DNA of 64,000 nucleotides from Williamsia soli (GTDB taxonomy: Bacteria > Actinomycetota > Actinomycetes > Mycobacteriales > Mycobacteriaceae). A model generated the notes under the pieces. The model was not told the origin of the DNA and searched no databases. It saw nothing but the letters and a program-made list of their open reading frames with translations. Below are positions 17,167 to 27,393 of the stretch, piece after piece; the first letter of the stretch is position 1; each line of letters starts with the position of its first letter. Position numbers and translations under genes: made by a program. The stretch covers positions 124,001 through 188,000 of the forward strand of contig NZ_JAFRDR010000010.1 of the NCBI RefSeq assembly GCF_017377795.1, given 5' to 3'.

Positions 17167-18678
17167 GTGACTTCTTCTCCTTCTGACGCACCGGTGACCA
17201 CCGGACCGGCGCAGCCAGACTCGACTGACCATGACAATCCGAACCATCGACGCCGGTGGCTTGTGCTGACGATCGTTGCGCTCGCGCAGTTGATGGTGGT
17301 GCTCGATGCCACCATCGTGTCGATCGCGCTACCCGATGCCCAGGCGGAACTGAGCATCGGCGACGGAGACCGCGCGTGGGTGGTGACGTCGTACGCCCTC
17401 GCATTCGGTGCGCTGCTGTTGCTCGGTGGACGAATCGCCGACTACTGGGGGCGTAAGCGCTCGTTTGTCGTCGGCATGGTCGGCTTCGCGGTCATGTCGG
17501 GCATCGGCGGTATCGCGCAGAACGGCATCGAGCTGTTCATCGCGCGGGCAGGCCAGGGTGTGTTCGCGGCGCTGGTGGCACCGGCTGCGCTGGCGATCCT
17601 CACCACCACGTTCACCCGAAGTGCCGAGCGCGCAAAGGCCTTTGCCGTCTACGGCGCGATCTCCGGTGGTGGCGCCGCAATCGGGCTGCTGCTCGGTGGT
17701 GCGTTGACCCAGTACGTCGACTGGCGCTGGTGCCTGCTCGTCAACATCCCCATCGCCGCCATCGCGATCGCGGCTGCGGTCCCGGTCATCGCCGAGACGA
17801 AGGCGCACGGCGACACCACCTATGATCTCCCGGGCGCGTTGCTCGTCGCCGTCGGGCTGGGGTCGCTCGTGTACGGCTTCACGCGCGCCGAGCACGGCTG
17901 GCTCGAACCCGACACGCTCGGCTTCATCATCGGTGGTCTCGTTGTGCTCACCGTGTTCGTGATCGTCGAGCGTCGGTCCGCGAACCCCCTGCTGCCGTTG
18001 TCTGTTCCGTGGGATCGCAACCGCGGCGCCGCGCTGATCGGCATCACGCTCGCCGGGGTCGCGATCATCGGCAGCACCTTGTACCTTGCGATCTACCTAC
18101 AGGCGATCCTGGAGTTCAGCCCGATGATGGCCGGTGTCGCATGTCTGCCGATCACCGTCTTCATCGTCCTCGCCTCAGGACTGGCGGCGCGGCTGACGGT
18201 TACCGTCGGCGCGCGGATGCCGCTGGCCATCGGCCCCGTGGTCGCGGCTGCCGGCCTGTTGCTGCTCGCCCAGATCGACGTCGACAGCTCGTACTGGACC
18301 GGGGTGTTCCCGGGCCTGGCCGTGTTCGGCTTCGGCATGGGCCTGCTGATGGTCCCGATGCAGAATGTGGCTCTGATCGGGGTGCCGAACCACGACGCCG
18401 GCGCAGCGAGTGCGCTCTCGAGTGCCACGCTGCAGGTCGGCGGCGCGCTGGGTACGGCACTGCTGACCACCGTCTATACCTCGGCCAAGAGCGATTCGCT
18501 CTCCACGAATCCGATCACAGAGGGTCCGACGGCGTTCATCGCCGCCGAGGTCGCCGGCTACACGACAGCCTTCGCCTGGGCAGCCGGACTGCTGATTCTT
18601 GCGACACCGGTGGTGCTGATTCTCGTTCGCGTGAAAAAGGATGAGCTGCAGTCGATGACGGCTGCTCACATCGGCTGA
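17167..18678 (+). CDS. MFS drug:proton antiporter, DHA2 family
   Basis: A 503-residue transporter with about 14 hydrophobic helices. The first helix carries LMVVLDATIVSIALPDAQ, motif A appears as GGRIADYWGRKRSF, and motif C as GGGAAIGLLLGGALT. DHA2 pumps export hydrophobic or cationic compounds. A GTG at 17167 lies 14 nt from the TAGCTT -10 box, so translation is probably leaderless. It is divergent from, and probably repressed by, the neighbouring TetR. It converges with the molybdopterin oxidoreductase, with only 4 nt between the stops. Confidence 0.9.
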   Translation: MTSSPSDAPVTTGPAQPDSTDHDNPNHRRRWLVLTIVALAQLMVVLDATIVSIALPDAQAELSIGDGDRAWVVTSYALAFGALLLLGGRIADYWGRKRSFVVGMVGFAVMSGIGGIAQNGIELFIARAGQGVFAALVAPAALAILTTTFTRSAERAKAFAVYGAISGGGAAIGLLLGGALTQYVDWRWCLLVNIPIAAIAIAAAVPVIAETKAHGDTTYDLPGALLVAVGLGSLVYGFTRAEHGWLEPDTLGFIIGGLVVLTVFVIVERRSANPLLPLSVPWDRNRGAALIGITLAGVAIIGSTLYLAIYLQAILEFSPMMAGVACLPITVFIVLASGLAARLTVTVGARMPLAIGPVVAAAGLLLLAQIDVDSSYWTGVFPGLAVFGFGMGLLMVPMQNVALIGVPNHDAGAASALSSATLQVGGALGTALLTTVYTSAKSDSLSTNPITEGPTAFIAAEVAGYTTAFAWAAGLLILATPVVLILVRVKKDELQSMTAAHIG

Positions 18679-18682
18679 CGAC

Positions 18683-20845
18683 TCACACCGCGGTCACGGT
18701 CACCGGCACGCCGTTGAGGACGGCGTTGCCGGAGACAGTGTCGAGGTGCATGGGGTCGGTGACATCGTTGGCCGACGGTGCATCGACCTGACCGGCGACG
18801 GCGAGGCGGACGCCGGACCGTCGCTGCCCGAAGCCGTGGGGGAGGCTGACCACACCGGGCATGATGTCGTCCGTCTCGGCGACCGTGACCGTGACACTGC
18901 CTGCGCGCGAACGCAGCACCGCCCGATCGCCCGTGGTGAGACCGCATCCTGCGAGGTCCTTGGGATGCATCAACAGGTGGTGTCGAGCCTGGCCCTTCGA
19001 CAGTCTGGGCGAGTTGTTCATCCACGAGTTGTTCGATCGCAGGTGCCTGCGTCCGATCAACAGGAGCTGCCCCTCGGCGACGCTGACGAGGTCGGTGTGC
19101 AGACGATTGAGATCCGCGATTATCAGTGGCGGGGCCAGTTGCACGACACCGGATTTGGCGACCAGCTTGCGCCGCAGCCCTGGCCGAAGGGGGCCCAGAT
19201 CCACCCCGGACGGTGACCGGAGCAGTGCCCGCAACGTGAGGTCGCCGGGTCCGGTGCGCAGGAGCAGGGCGAGCAGTGTGCGGGGCGTCGCTCGCAAGCG
19301 GGCCGTCGACTTGACCTGGGCCGGCAGTGCTGCAGCCCGGCTCCGTAGGCCGCTGATGCCGGAACCGTGCGAGGTCGCCCGACGTCGTGCGATCGCCAGG
19401 GTCAGGTCCCGGAAGATCTCCCAATCGTGTTTGGCGCCGGCCGACTTCTCGAGGACGGCAGGGGAGAAACGGGCCGAATTGTGCACTGCGAGTTGATGGA
19501 AGATCAGATCGTAGTGGTCGCGTTCGAAGATCATCGTCGGCGGCAGGATGAGGTCGGCATGCCGAGTGGTCTCGTTGACATAGAAGTCGATGGACACCAT
19601 GAAGTCCAGGTCGGCGAGAGCCTTGTCGAGGCCATCGCCGCCGGGTGATGATGACACGGGGTTTCCGGCCACGGTGATCAACGTCTTGATCTGGCCCTTG
19701 CCCGGCGTGGCGATCTCGTCGGCCAGCGTCGAGACGGGAAGCTCGCCGCCGAACTCAGCGAGACCGCGAACTCGACTGCGCCACTTGTCGAAGTGTCCGC
19801 GACCGCTGAGTTTGCGTGCCACGAGGTCGATCTCGGGGTCGGTCAACAGGGCGCCGCCGACCCGGTCGAGGTTGCCGGTCACCGCATTGATGGTCTGGAT
19901 CGCCCACTGGCACACGGTTCCGAACTGCTGGGTGGAGACCCCCATCCGACCATAGGCGACCGCGCGCTCGGCTGCCGCGAACTCCGTCGCGATCGAACGG
20001 ATGGCGTCGGCATCGACGCCGGTGATGGGTGCCGCCCACTCGGGCGTCGTACTGCGGCACGCGGTCGCGACCTCATCGAGTCCGGCGAGCGGCAGATGCC
20101 CGATGCGCCTGTCGTCGAGGCCCACCTCATGGACCAGCACATGAAGCACTGAGAGCAGAAGGGCAGCGTCGGTCCCAGGGCGTACGTAGAGGTGCTTGTC
20201 GGCGATGGCGGCGGTTTCGGTGCGGCGCGGGTCGATCACCACCACTGTGCCGCCGCGGCGCCGCAGTTCACGCATCCTGTTGCGGAAGTCCGGTGCCGTC
20301 ATCATCGACCCGTTCGACACGACGGGGTTGGCGCCGATGATGAGCAGGTGCTCGGTGTGATCGAGGTCGGGAATCGGTATCTGCAACTGATGTCCGTACA
20401 TCAGATGTGCGGTCAGCTGGATCGGTAGCTGATCGGCCGAAGTGGCCGAGAACATGTTTCGGGTTCCCACCGCGCCCAGGAACGGTAGGCCGTGGGTGAC
20501 GAACCCCAGGCTGTGCACATTGGGGTTGCCGGTGTAGACGGCCACACCGCCTCGCCCATACCGTTCCTGGGTCGAGACGATCTTGTCGGCGACCAGAGCA
20601 GCGGCTGCTTTCCAGCTGATGTCCTCCCACCCACCGTCCGCGGTCTTGCGCAGCGGGGTACGCAGCCGATCCGGGTCGAGGTGCAGGTCGGTCAGCGCGG
20701 TTGCCTTGGGGCAGATGTGCCCACGGGACAGTGGATCGTCCTTGTCTCCACGGATGTCGGTGACCTTGCCCGCGTCGACGGTGACCTGCAGGCCGCAGAT
20801 CGCCTCACAGAGGTTGCAGACGCTGCGGGTGGTGATGGGGGTCAT
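18683..20845 (-). CDS. Molybdopterin-dependent oxidoreductase of the formate dehydrogenase/nitrate reductase family
   Basis: A 720-residue cytosolic protein of the DMSO reductase superfamily. The N-terminal [4Fe-4S] motif is C-x2-C-x3-C...C (CNLCEAICG ... GHICPK, residues ~10-46). The molybdopterin domain follows (YTGNPNVHS, LIIGANPVVSNG, VVIDPRRTETA). The C-terminal dinucleotide-binding domain starts near residue 590 (HLLMHPKDLAGCGLTTGDRAVLRS). No Tat signal is present. It has no adjacent electron-transfer subunit or FdhD-type maturase, so its partner is elsewhere. A TAGCGT box (20859-20854) lies 14 nt before the ATG. Substrate unknown. Confidence 0.88.
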   Translation of the reverse strand: MTPITTRSVCNLCEAICGLQVTVDAGKVTDIRGDKDDPLSRGHICPKATALTDLHLDPDRLRTPLRKTADGGWEDISWKAAAALVADKIVSTQERYGRGGVAVYTGNPNVHSLGFVTHGLPFLGAVGTRNMFSATSADQLPIQLTAHLMYGHQLQIPIPDLDHTEHLLIIGANPVVSNGSMMTAPDFRNRMRELRRRGGTVVVIDPRRTETAAIADKHLYVRPGTDAALLLSVLHVLVHEVGLDDRRIGHLPLAGLDEVATACRSTTPEWAAPITGVDADAIRSIATEFAAAERAVAYGRMGVSTQQFGTVCQWAIQTINAVTGNLDRVGGALLTDPEIDLVARKLSGRGHFDKWRSRVRGLAEFGGELPVSTLADEIATPGKGQIKTLITVAGNPVSSSPGGDGLDKALADLDFMVSIDFYVNETTRHADLILPPTMIFERDHYDLIFHQLAVHNSARFSPAVLEKSAGAKHDWEIFRDLTLAIARRRATSHGSGISGLRSRAAALPAQVKSTARLRATPRTLLALLLRTGPGDLTLRALLRSPSGVDLGPLRPGLRRKLVAKSGVVQLAPPLIIADLNRLHTDLVSVAEGQLLLIGRRHLRSNNSWMNNSPRLSKGQARHHLLMHPKDLAGCGLTTGDRAVLRSRAGSVTVTVAETDDIMPGVVSLPHGFGQRRSGVRLAVAGQVDAPSANDVTDPMHLDTVSGNAVLNGVPVTVTAV

Positions 20846-20989
20846 ATCAGGTCACGCTAGCCCTTCGTGGGTGCCCCAGGATCGATATCGAGGTCATCTC
20901 AAGGCCCCGATGTCGAGTCGGCACCGGATCCGCAGGCTCCTCGCCTGGGCGATTCTGGATTCGGCTCACCCCGGCGGTAGCTTTGCCAT

Positions 20990-22192
20990 GTGAAGCAGAT
21001 ACCCCGCGAGATATGGGTTCTGCTCAGCGCCAACGTCGTCATCGCCCTCGGATTCGGTCTGATCGCGCCGGCCCTGCCGGCATTCGCTCGCAGCTTCAAC
21101 GTCGGATACACGGCGGCGTCGGTCATCATCTCCGCGTTCGCCGTGATGCGACTGCTGTTCGCACCCGCCAGTGGACGGCTGGTCCGCATTCTCGGCGAGC
21201 GCCGGATCTACCTCAGCGGGTTGCTGATCGTCGCGGCATCGACCCTCGCGTGCGCCTTCGCTCAGACGTATTGGCAACTGCTGATCTTCCGAGGACTCGG
21301 CGGTATCGGTTCGACCATGTTCACCGTCTCGGCCACGGCGTTGATGATCCGCCTGGCGCCACCGGACATCAGGGGGCGGGTCTCGGGATACTTCAGTGCA
21401 GGCTTCCTGATGGGCAACATCATGGGCCCCCTGGTCGGCAGCGCGCTGGTCAGTTTCGGTCTACGGATGCCGTTTGTCGTCTACGCGATCGCGTTGCTGA
21501 TCGCCTCGGCGGTGGTCGCCACCCAGCTGCGCAGCGTCGGCGGGCGCCCGCTGCCCGGTGGTGACGGCCAGGTGGCGATGCCGTTTGCGGAGGCGCTGCG
21601 CGATAGCGCCTATCGGGCGATCCTGTCGTCGGCCTTCACCCAGGGGTGGGCCTCGATGGGCGTGCGGGTGGCGTTGGTGCCGCTGTTCATCGTCGACGGT
21701 CTCGGAGAATCGGCCGCCATCTCAGGGGTGGTGCTGGCCGTGTACTCGGCGGGCAACGTCATCGCGATCATCGCGGCGGGCCGACTGTCCGATTCGCTGG
21801 GGCGAAGGCCGATCATGTTGCCCGGACTGCTGCTGATGGGGGCTTCCACCGCCGTGCTCGGGTACAGCGGAAACATCTGGGTCGCGAGTGCGCTGACGTT
21901 CGTCGCGGGCATCGGTTCGGGGCTGTTCGCGCCGACCCATCAGGCCGCGCTCGCCGATGTCTTGTCCGGACGTGGACAGGGCGGGCCGGCGTTGGCGTCC
22001 TATCAGATGGTTGCCGACCTGGGTGCCATCAGCGGGCCCGTGATCGCGGGATTCATTGCGCAGCAGTGGGGTTTCGGCCCGGCGTTCGCGGTCACCGGTG
22101 CCGTCGCATTCGTGGCCACCATCTTCTGGATCCTCGCCCGCGAGACGCTGCCACCGCGCGGGACGGACAACTTGCGGGCGAACGAGGGCTGA
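20990..22192 (+). CDS. MFS transporter, 12-helix
   Basis: A 400-residue major facilitator with 12 predicted helices. Motif A-like loops are visible ([35 protein letters not shown]). The overall pattern is that of the DHA1-type multidrug/metabolite group. A TAGCTT box (20978-20983) lies 12 nt before the GTG start, pointing to a leaderless mRNA. It is upstream of arcA in the same direction with a 19-nt gap, but arcA has its own -10 candidate. Substrate unknown. Confidence 0.85.
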   Translation: MKQIPREIWVLLSANVVIALGFGLIAPALPAFARSFNVGYTAASVIISAFAVMRLLFAPASGRLVRILGERRIYLSGLLIVAASTLACAFAQTYWQLLIFRGLGGIGSTMFTVSATALMIRLAPPDIRGRVSGYFSAGFLMGNIMGPLVGSALVSFGLRMPFVVYAIALLIASAVVATQLRSVGGRPLPGGDGQVAMPFAEALRDSAYRAILSSAFTQGWASMGVRVALVPLFIVDGLGESAAISGVVLAVYSAGNVIAIIAAGRLSDSLGRRPIMLPGLLLMGASTAVLGYSGNIWVASALTFVAGIGSGLFAPTHQAALADVLSGRGQGGPALASYQMVADLGAISGPVIAGFIAQQWGFGPAFAVTGAVAFVATIFWILARETLPPRGTDNLRANEG

Positions 22193-22211
22193 CCGCACTA
22201 CCGTTGACCTC

Positions 22212-23456
22212 ATGTCTGAAGTTTCGGGTTCTGGGGTGTCGAGTCCTGAGCAGCCGCTGTTGGGAGCCAACTCCGAGGTCGGCCGGTTGCGCACGGTGAT
22301 GCTGCACCGTCCGGGTGACGAATTGCGGCGGCTGACGCCTCGCAACAGCGATCAACTGCTGTTCGACGGACTGCCCTGGGTCGATCGCGCCCAGGAAGAA
22401 CACGACGCATTCGCCGACGTGCTGACCGGTCGCGGCGTCGAGGTCCTGCTCCTCGGCGATCTGTTGACGGAGACGTTCGAGACCAGCGGCGCGGCCCGGA
22501 TGCAGGGCATCGCAGCGGCGGTCAGCCCGCGTCGACTGGGACACCACCTCGCGCAGGATCTCTCCACCGAACTCAGGGGGCTGTCGGCCGACGACCTGGC
22601 CCGGGTGCTGATGGCGGGCATGACCTTCGACGAGATGCCCGAATCAGCTGCCACCGTCCGGTCCTCCCTGGTGTGGCGCATGCATCACGGTGCCGAGTTC
22701 GCCATCGACCCGCTGCCGAACCTGCTGTTCACGCGGGACAGTTCGTTCTGGATCGGAGACCGTTTCGCGATCACCTCCCTGGCGTTGCCCGCACGCGTCC
22801 GGGAGACCTCGCTGACCGATCTCATCTATGCCCACAACCCCAGGTTCCTCGGGGTGCGTCGCGCCTACGAGTCCCACACCGCGCCGGTCGAAGGTGGCGA
22901 CGTGCTGCTGCTCGCGCCGGGTGTGGTGGCCGTCGGAGTCGGCGAACGCACCACCCCTGCCGGCGCGGAGGCGCTGGCACGCAGCCTGTTCGACGACAAA
23001 TTGGCCCACACTGTGCTGGCGGTGCCCATCGAACAGCGCCGCGCCTCGATGCATCTCGACACCGTGTGCACGATGGTCGACACCGACGCCGTCGTCATGT
23101 ACCCGGTCATCCAGGACTCGTTGTCGGCTTTCACCATCCACAGCGGCGACTCGGTCTCCGTGACCGGACCACAACCCTTCGTCGAGGCGGCGGCCGAAGC
23201 GATGGGCATCGAGAAGCTCCGCGTGATCGACACCGGGCTGGATGCGGTGACCGCCGAACGCGAGCAATGGGATGACGGCAACAACACGCTGGCATTGGCG
23301 CCGGGCGTCGTCGTCGCCTACGACCGCAACGTCGAAACCAATCGCCGACTTGAGGATTCGGGCATCGAGGTGTTGACCATCGCCGGAAGCGAGCTGGGGT
23401 CGGGGCGAGGTGGACCCCGCTGCATGTCATGCCCGGTGTCGCGTGACCGGTTGTGA
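22212..23456 (+). CDS. arcA: Arginine deiminase
   Basis: A 414-residue enzyme converting L-arginine to citrulline and ammonia. It shows [20 protein letters not shown] at the N-terminus, [22 protein letters not shown], the catalytic His in [11 protein letters not shown] and the nucleophilic Cys in [12 protein letters not shown]. No ornithine carbamoyltransferase or carbamate kinase is nearby, so the ATP-yielding ADI operon is not assembled here. TACCGT (22199-22204) lies 13 nt before the ATG. The GntR gene overlaps its stop by 4 nt. The position matches M. tuberculosis Rv1001. Confidence 0.95.
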   Translation: MSEVSGSGVSSPEQPLLGANSEVGRLRTVMLHRPGDELRRLTPRNSDQLLFDGLPWVDRAQEEHDAFADVLTGRGVEVLLLGDLLTETFETSGAARMQGIAAAVSPRRLGHHLAQDLSTELRGLSADDLARVLMAGMTFDEMPESAATVRSSLVWRMHHGAEFAIDPLPNLLFTRDSSFWIGDRFAITSLALPARVRETSLTDLIYAHNPRFLGVRRAYESHTAPVEGGDVLLLAPGVVAVGVGERTTPAGAEALARSLFDDKLAHTVLAVPIEQRRASMHLDTVCTMVDTDAVVMYPVIQDSLSAFTIHSGDSVSVTGPQPFVEAAAEAMGIEKLRVIDTGLDAVTAEREQWDDGNNTLALAPGVVVAYDRNVETNRRLEDSGIEVLTIAGSELGSGRGGPRCMSCPVSRDRL

Positions 23457-23833
23457 CCATGAGGAAAGAAGACGGTATCGGCCTCCAGCTCGACCCGGAT
23501 TCGGACGTCGCACCCTATGAGCAGGTCCGCCGCGGCGTCATCGAACTGGTCAACTCCGGACGGCTTCTCGCCGGAAGCCGGATACCCACGGTCAGGGCGC
23601 TGGCACAAGAACTCTCACTCGCGCCGAACACGGTCGCGCGGTCCTATCGCGAACTCGAGGCCGAGGATGTCATCGAGACCCGGGGACGGCAGGGATCATT
23701 CATCAAAGCCCACGCCGACTCGGCCCTTCAGCGCGCGGCACTCCTGACCGTCGAGCATGTTGCCGCCTTGCGACAATTGCGTGTCGACGACGGTCACATC
23801 AAATCCCTGCTGGACCAGGCTTTGCGCAGGTGA
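23453..23833 (+). CDS. Small GntR-family regulator (YtrA-like)
   Basis: A 126-residue protein with a winged HTH of the GntR family ([64 protein letters not shown], in pieces) and only a short helical tail. It therefore lacks the large effector domain of FadR or HutC types. That architecture is YtrA-like. The GTG start overlaps the arcA stop (GTGA); ATG 23459 is an alternative. Coupling to arcA suggests that it senses or regulates arginine use; inference. Confidence 0.85.
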   Translation: MTMRKEDGIGLQLDPDSDVAPYEQVRRGVIELVNSGRLLAGSRIPTVRALAQELSLAPNTVARSYRELEAEDVIETRGRQGSFIKAHADSALQRAALLTVEHVAALRQLRVDDGHIKSLLDQALRR

Positions 23834-23903
23834 GCGGCATGCTCGCCGTATTGAAGATGGGCGGCGAATTGGTTACGAGCAGGTAGTTAAACTTCAGCAA
23901 AAG

Positions 23904-23933
23904 TTGAACAAACGGTGCCAACACTGATGTTAT
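23904..23933 (+). promoter_or_regulatory. Promoter of the BCCT transporter gene
   Basis: TTGAAC (23904-23909), an 18-nt spacer and TGTTAT (23928-23933) lie in an unusually AT-rich leader. The start codon is 13 nt after the first base of the -10, so the mRNA is probably leaderless. An AACTT/AAGTT dyad just upstream could be a regulator site. Confidence 0.55.
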
Positions 23934-23940
23934 TGAGTTC

Positions 23941-25659
23941 ATGGCATTGAAGACCGAAACATCCGACGCAGTTCGGCCACCCGGGGAACCCGGTTCGAAA
24001 CCGAGGATCGACCTGGTGGTCTTCGGCGTAACTGCCGCTGCGGTGATCGCCTTCGTGATCTGGGGCATCGTCGACAAAGAGAGCCTCAACGCCAGGACCC
24101 AGGACATCCTGGCGTGGATCACCGACAACCTCGGCTGGGTGTTCATTCTCTCGGCGACGTTCTTCGTCTTGTTCGCGATCTTCCTCGCGGTGAGCAAGTA
24201 CGGCAAGATCCCTCTTGGCCGAGACGGCGAGAAGCCGCAGTACAACACGGTCAGCTGGATCGCGATGATGTTCAGCGCCGGTATGGGCATCGGCCTGATG
24301 TTCTACGGCGCCAACGAACCACTCACGCACTACGTCAACGCCCCTCCCGGCCAGAACGCGGACGATGTCGGAGTTGCGATGGCAACGACGATGTTCCACT
24401 GGGGCTTTCACCCCTGGGCGATGTACGCGGTCGTCGGTCTCGCGATCGCCTACAGCACGTACCGCTGTGGTCGCGGCCAACTGGTCAGCGCGGTGTTCGC
24501 GCCGATTCTCGGCCATCGCGCCAACGGCTGGGGCGGCAAGGTCATCGACATCCTCGCGATCTTTGCGACGCTGTTCGGCACCGTCGCCTCTCTGGGACTC
24601 GGTGCAGCACAGATCGGTTCGGGGTTCGTCGAGATAGGCTGGCTCAACGAGCCCTCGAAACTGTTGTTGGTCGCGATCATCGCCGTCCTGACCGCAGCCT
24701 TCGTCGCATCAGCGGTCTCGGGTGTCGCCAAAGGTATTCAGTGGCTGTCCAACACGAACATGGTGCTGGCCATCGTGCTGGCGCTCTTCATCTTCGTCGT
24801 CGGACCCACGGTCTTCATCCTCAACGTGCTGCCGACCACGATCGGCACCTACCTCAACGACATCACCTCCTTCTCCGCTCGTTCGGGCGCGACGGTCGAC
24901 GCCGAAGGCGAAACCTGGCTCGCCGGCTGGACCATCTTCTACTGGGCGTGGTGGGTGTCCTGGACCCCGTTCGTCGGCATGTTCCTGGCGAAGATCAGCC
25001 GCGGTCGCACCATCCGTCAGTTTGTGGTCGGAGTGCTGTTCGTGCCGACGATCGTCTCGCTGGTGTGGTTCGCGATCTTCGGCGGCACCGCGATCAAACA
25101 GCAGATGGACGGAAAGAACCTCGCCGACGCGAGCTCACCCGAGAGTCAGCTCTTCGACCTACTCGGGAACCTGCCACTCACCGGGATCGCCTCGGTCCTC
25201 GTGATGATCCTCGTCGCCATCTTCTTCGTGTCGGGAGCTGATGCCGCCTCCTTGGTGATGGGCACCCTGTCCGAACGCGGGGCGGAAGAACCAAGCAAGC
25301 TCATCACGATCTTCTGGGGAACGCTCACGGGTGCGGTGGCAGCGTTGCTGTTGTGGGTGAGCGGCGACGACGCGCTGGAAGGCATCAAGACCATGGCCAT
25401 CATTGCAGCGCTGCCATTCGTGATCGTGATGATCTTGATGTGTGTCTCGCTGTACATGGATCTGCGGAAGGATCCGCTGATCGTCGCGCAGACCCACTAC
25501 GAGGGCAACCTCGATCGCGATCTGCGGACTCACGCGAACATCTTGGCCGCGGACGACTCGAACGACGTGTTGCCTTCGGGTGAGTTCTCTGCGATCACCC
25601 CGGAACAACTGGCGCAGGCCGACTCGATCGATCCACCCCGGAAACCCAAAGACAAATAG
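23941..25659 (+). CDS. BCCT-family betaine/choline/carnitine transporter
   Basis: A 572-residue secondary transporter of quaternary amines with about 12 transmembrane helices. The glycine-rich helix GMGIGLMFYGANEP and the tryptophan-rich segment FYWAWWVSWTPFVGMFLAKISRGRTIR are family hallmarks; the Gly-x-Gly pattern resembles sodium-coupled BetP-type carriers. The ~70-residue acidic cytosolic C-terminus could act in osmosensing, as in BetP. It is a single-gene unit, closed by a strong terminator at 25693. Confidence 0.95.
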   Translation: MALKTETSDAVRPPGEPGSKPRIDLVVFGVTAAAVIAFVIWGIVDKESLNARTQDILAWITDNLGWVFILSATFFVLFAIFLAVSKYGKIPLGRDGEKPQYNTVSWIAMMFSAGMGIGLMFYGANEPLTHYVNAPPGQNADDVGVAMATTMFHWGFHPWAMYAVVGLAIAYSTYRCGRGQLVSAVFAPILGHRANGWGGKVIDILAIFATLFGTVASLGLGAAQIGSGFVEIGWLNEPSKLLLVAIIAVLTAAFVASAVSGVAKGIQWLSNTNMVLAIVLALFIFVVGPTVFILNVLPTTIGTYLNDITSFSARSGATVDAEGETWLAGWTIFYWAWWVSWTPFVGMFLAKISRGRTIRQFVVGVLFVPTIVSLVWFAIFGGTAIKQQMDGKNLADASSPESQLFDLLGNLPLTGIASVLVMILVAIFFVSGADAASLVMGTLSERGAEEPSKLITIFWGTLTGAVAALLLWVSGDDALEGIKTMAIIAALPFVIVMILMCVSLYMDLRKDPLIVAQTHYEGNLDRDLRTHANILAADDSNDVLPSGEFSAITPEQLAQADSIDPPRKPKDK

Positions 25660-25692
25660 TTTCGCTTGACCTGGCAAATCCACTCGTTTCAG

Positions 25693-25725
25693 TCACACCC
25701 AGGGGTCCACGACCCCTGGGTGTGA
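25693..25725. terminator. Strong bidirectional terminator between BCCT and pmt genes
   Basis: TCACACCCAGGGGTC (25693-25707), loop CAC, and GACCCCTGGGTGTGA (25711-25725) give a perfect 15-bp stem. It sits 34 nt after the BCCT stop and 24 nt from the stop of the leftward pmt gene, so it can serve both. Confidence 0.88.
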
Positions 25726-25748
25726 CCGGAACGGGTGGATTTGCTTGT

Positions 25749-27371
25749 TCAACTCCAGCTTGGAAGCCAGATCTGCATGTTCCACATCTCCCGCGAGATC
25801 GGTTCGCCCGTCAGGATCGGCCACATCCACATGAAGTTGAGCACCACCAGTCCCAGGTAGATGCTCACGCCTACGACGCTGATGATCTTCCACTCGTAAC
25901 CGTTGCGTCTGGCTCGCCGTCCCGCCGCGAGGATATCGCCCGCGCACAACGCCAGGCCCATGATCAAGAACGGGGCCATGGCTGCGGCGTAGAAGAAATA
26001 CATCTGTCGATCGAGGTTGGTGAACCACGGCAGGAATGCGGCGCCGTAGCCGACGAGGACCACGGAGTAGCGCCAGTCGCGGCGGATCACCATCCGCCAC
26101 AGCGCCCAAGTCAGCATCGGCAGGGCCAGCCACCACAGGATGGGTGTGCCGATGAACATCATCGCCCGGACGCACTCGGACTCACCGCACTTGTCGGGGC
26201 CGTATTCGATGTAGTAGAGCATCGGCCGCAAGCTCATCGGCCAGGTCCAGGGTTTCGATTCCCACGGGTGATGATTGCCCGCGCTGTTGGTCAGATTCGA
26301 GTGGAACTCGAGAACACCTGATTCGTAGTACCAGAGCGACCGCCACGCGTCGGGCACCCACGAGAAGGGCCCGCCGGTGCCGATCTGTCTGCCGACCTCG
26401 TATCGATAGACCGCGGTCTCGGAACTGAACCAGGGCGCGAAGGTGGCCAGATAGACCAAGACCGGGGTGACTCCCAACGAGAAGCCGGTGGGGATCAGAT
26501 CTCGGACTCCGGCGCCGCGCCATGGTCGCTGCACCAGGTACGCCCGCCGCGTCGCGACGTCGAAGCCCAGGGACAACAACGCGAAGGCGATGACGAAGTA
26601 GATCCCAGACCACTTCGTGCCACAGGCCAGCCCGAGGAGGATCGCGGCGGCGAATCGCCACCACCGAAATCCCAATCGCGGCCCGTAAGGTGAATCGTCG
26701 ATCCGGCCCTCCATGAAGGCCTTGTGCATTCGGGCACGCATCTGATCTCGGTCACACACGATCGCAGCGAGCGCGCCCAGGACGAAGAAGATCTGGAAGA
26801 TGTCGAGCAGGCCGGTCCGCGAGCTGACGAACGAGACGCCGTCGCAGATCATCAAGATGCCTGCTATGCCGCCGATGAGGGTCGATCTGGTCAGCCGCCG
26901 GACCAACCGGATGACGATCAAGATCATCAGCGTGCCGCAGACCGCCGACATGAATCGCCAGCCCCACGCGTCGTAACCGAAGATCCACTCGCCCGCCGCG
27001 ATCATCCACTTGCCAACAGGTGGATGGACGACGAGACCGTACGCGGGGTTGTCCTCGAGCCAGTTGTCACCGGTGAGCACCTGATACGCCTGCGGTACGT
27101 AGTGCTTCTCGTCGAAAACGGGGGTGCCCTTGTCGGTGGGCGAGCCGAGGTTGATGAACCGGGTCGCGGCACCGATCGCCGTCAGGATCAGCGCGACGAT
27201 CCAGCCGCGACGCCGGTCGGTGGCACCGAACACCGGCGCGGGGATCGTGCGGGTGCCGCCGGGGCTCGTACCGAGGTCCTCGGCGTAGACGCCGGGCAGC
27301 TCATCGGCTGCGCGGCGAGCTGAGATCGAGTTCTCCGGTGCAGAGATCACGAGCGGCGGGGCAAACGTCAC
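25749..27371 (-). CDS. pmt: Protein O-mannosyltransferase (GT39 family)
   Basis: A 540-residue polytopic membrane enzyme that transfers mannose from polyprenyl-phosphate-mannose to Ser/Thr of secreted proteins during export. The catalytic Asp-Glu motif is in the first periplasmic loop (TPVFDEKHYVPQAY). Further helices follow, with conserved WYYESGVLEFHSNLTNSAGNHHPWESKPWTWP near the middle of the protein. The GTG at 27371 is used because rsmI begins just beyond it; TACGAT (27384-27379) is 13 nt upstream. Equivalent to M. tuberculosis Rv1002c, also divergent from rsmI. Confidence 0.94.
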   Translation of the reverse strand: MTFAPPLVISAPENSISARRAADELPGVYAEDLGTSPGGTRTIPAPVFGATDRRRGWIVALILTAIGAATRFINLGSPTDKGTPVFDEKHYVPQAYQVLTGDNWLEDNPAYGLVVHPPVGKWMIAAGEWIFGYDAWGWRFMSAVCGTLMILIVIRLVRRLTRSTLIGGIAGILMICDGVSFVSSRTGLLDIFQIFFVLGALAAIVCDRDQMRARMHKAFMEGRIDDSPYGPRLGFRWWRFAAAILLGLACGTKWSGIYFVIAFALLSLGFDVATRRAYLVQRPWRGAGVRDLIPTGFSLGVTPVLVYLATFAPWFSSETAVYRYEVGRQIGTGGPFSWVPDAWRSLWYYESGVLEFHSNLTNSAGNHHPWESKPWTWPMSLRPMLYYIEYGPDKCGESECVRAMMFIGTPILWWLALPMLTWALWRMVIRRDWRYSVVLVGYGAAFLPWFTNLDRQMYFFYAAAMAPFLIMGLALCAGDILAAGRRARRNGYEWKIISVVGVSIYLGLVVLNFMWMWPILTGEPISREMWNMQIWLPSWS

Positions 27372-27378
27372 GGGGCCA

Positions 27379-27388
27379 ATCGTAGGCT
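27379..27388. promoter_or_regulatory. Overlapping divergent -10 boxes of pmt and rsmI
   Basis: The 10-nt stretch ATCGTAGGCT holds TAGGCT on the plus strand (27383-27388, 11 nt before the rsmI GTG) and TACGAT on the minus strand (27384-27379, 13 nt before the pmt GTG). The gap between start codons is only 22 nt, so both mRNAs must be leaderless or nearly so. Confidence 0.6.
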
Positions 27389-27393
27389 GTGCA

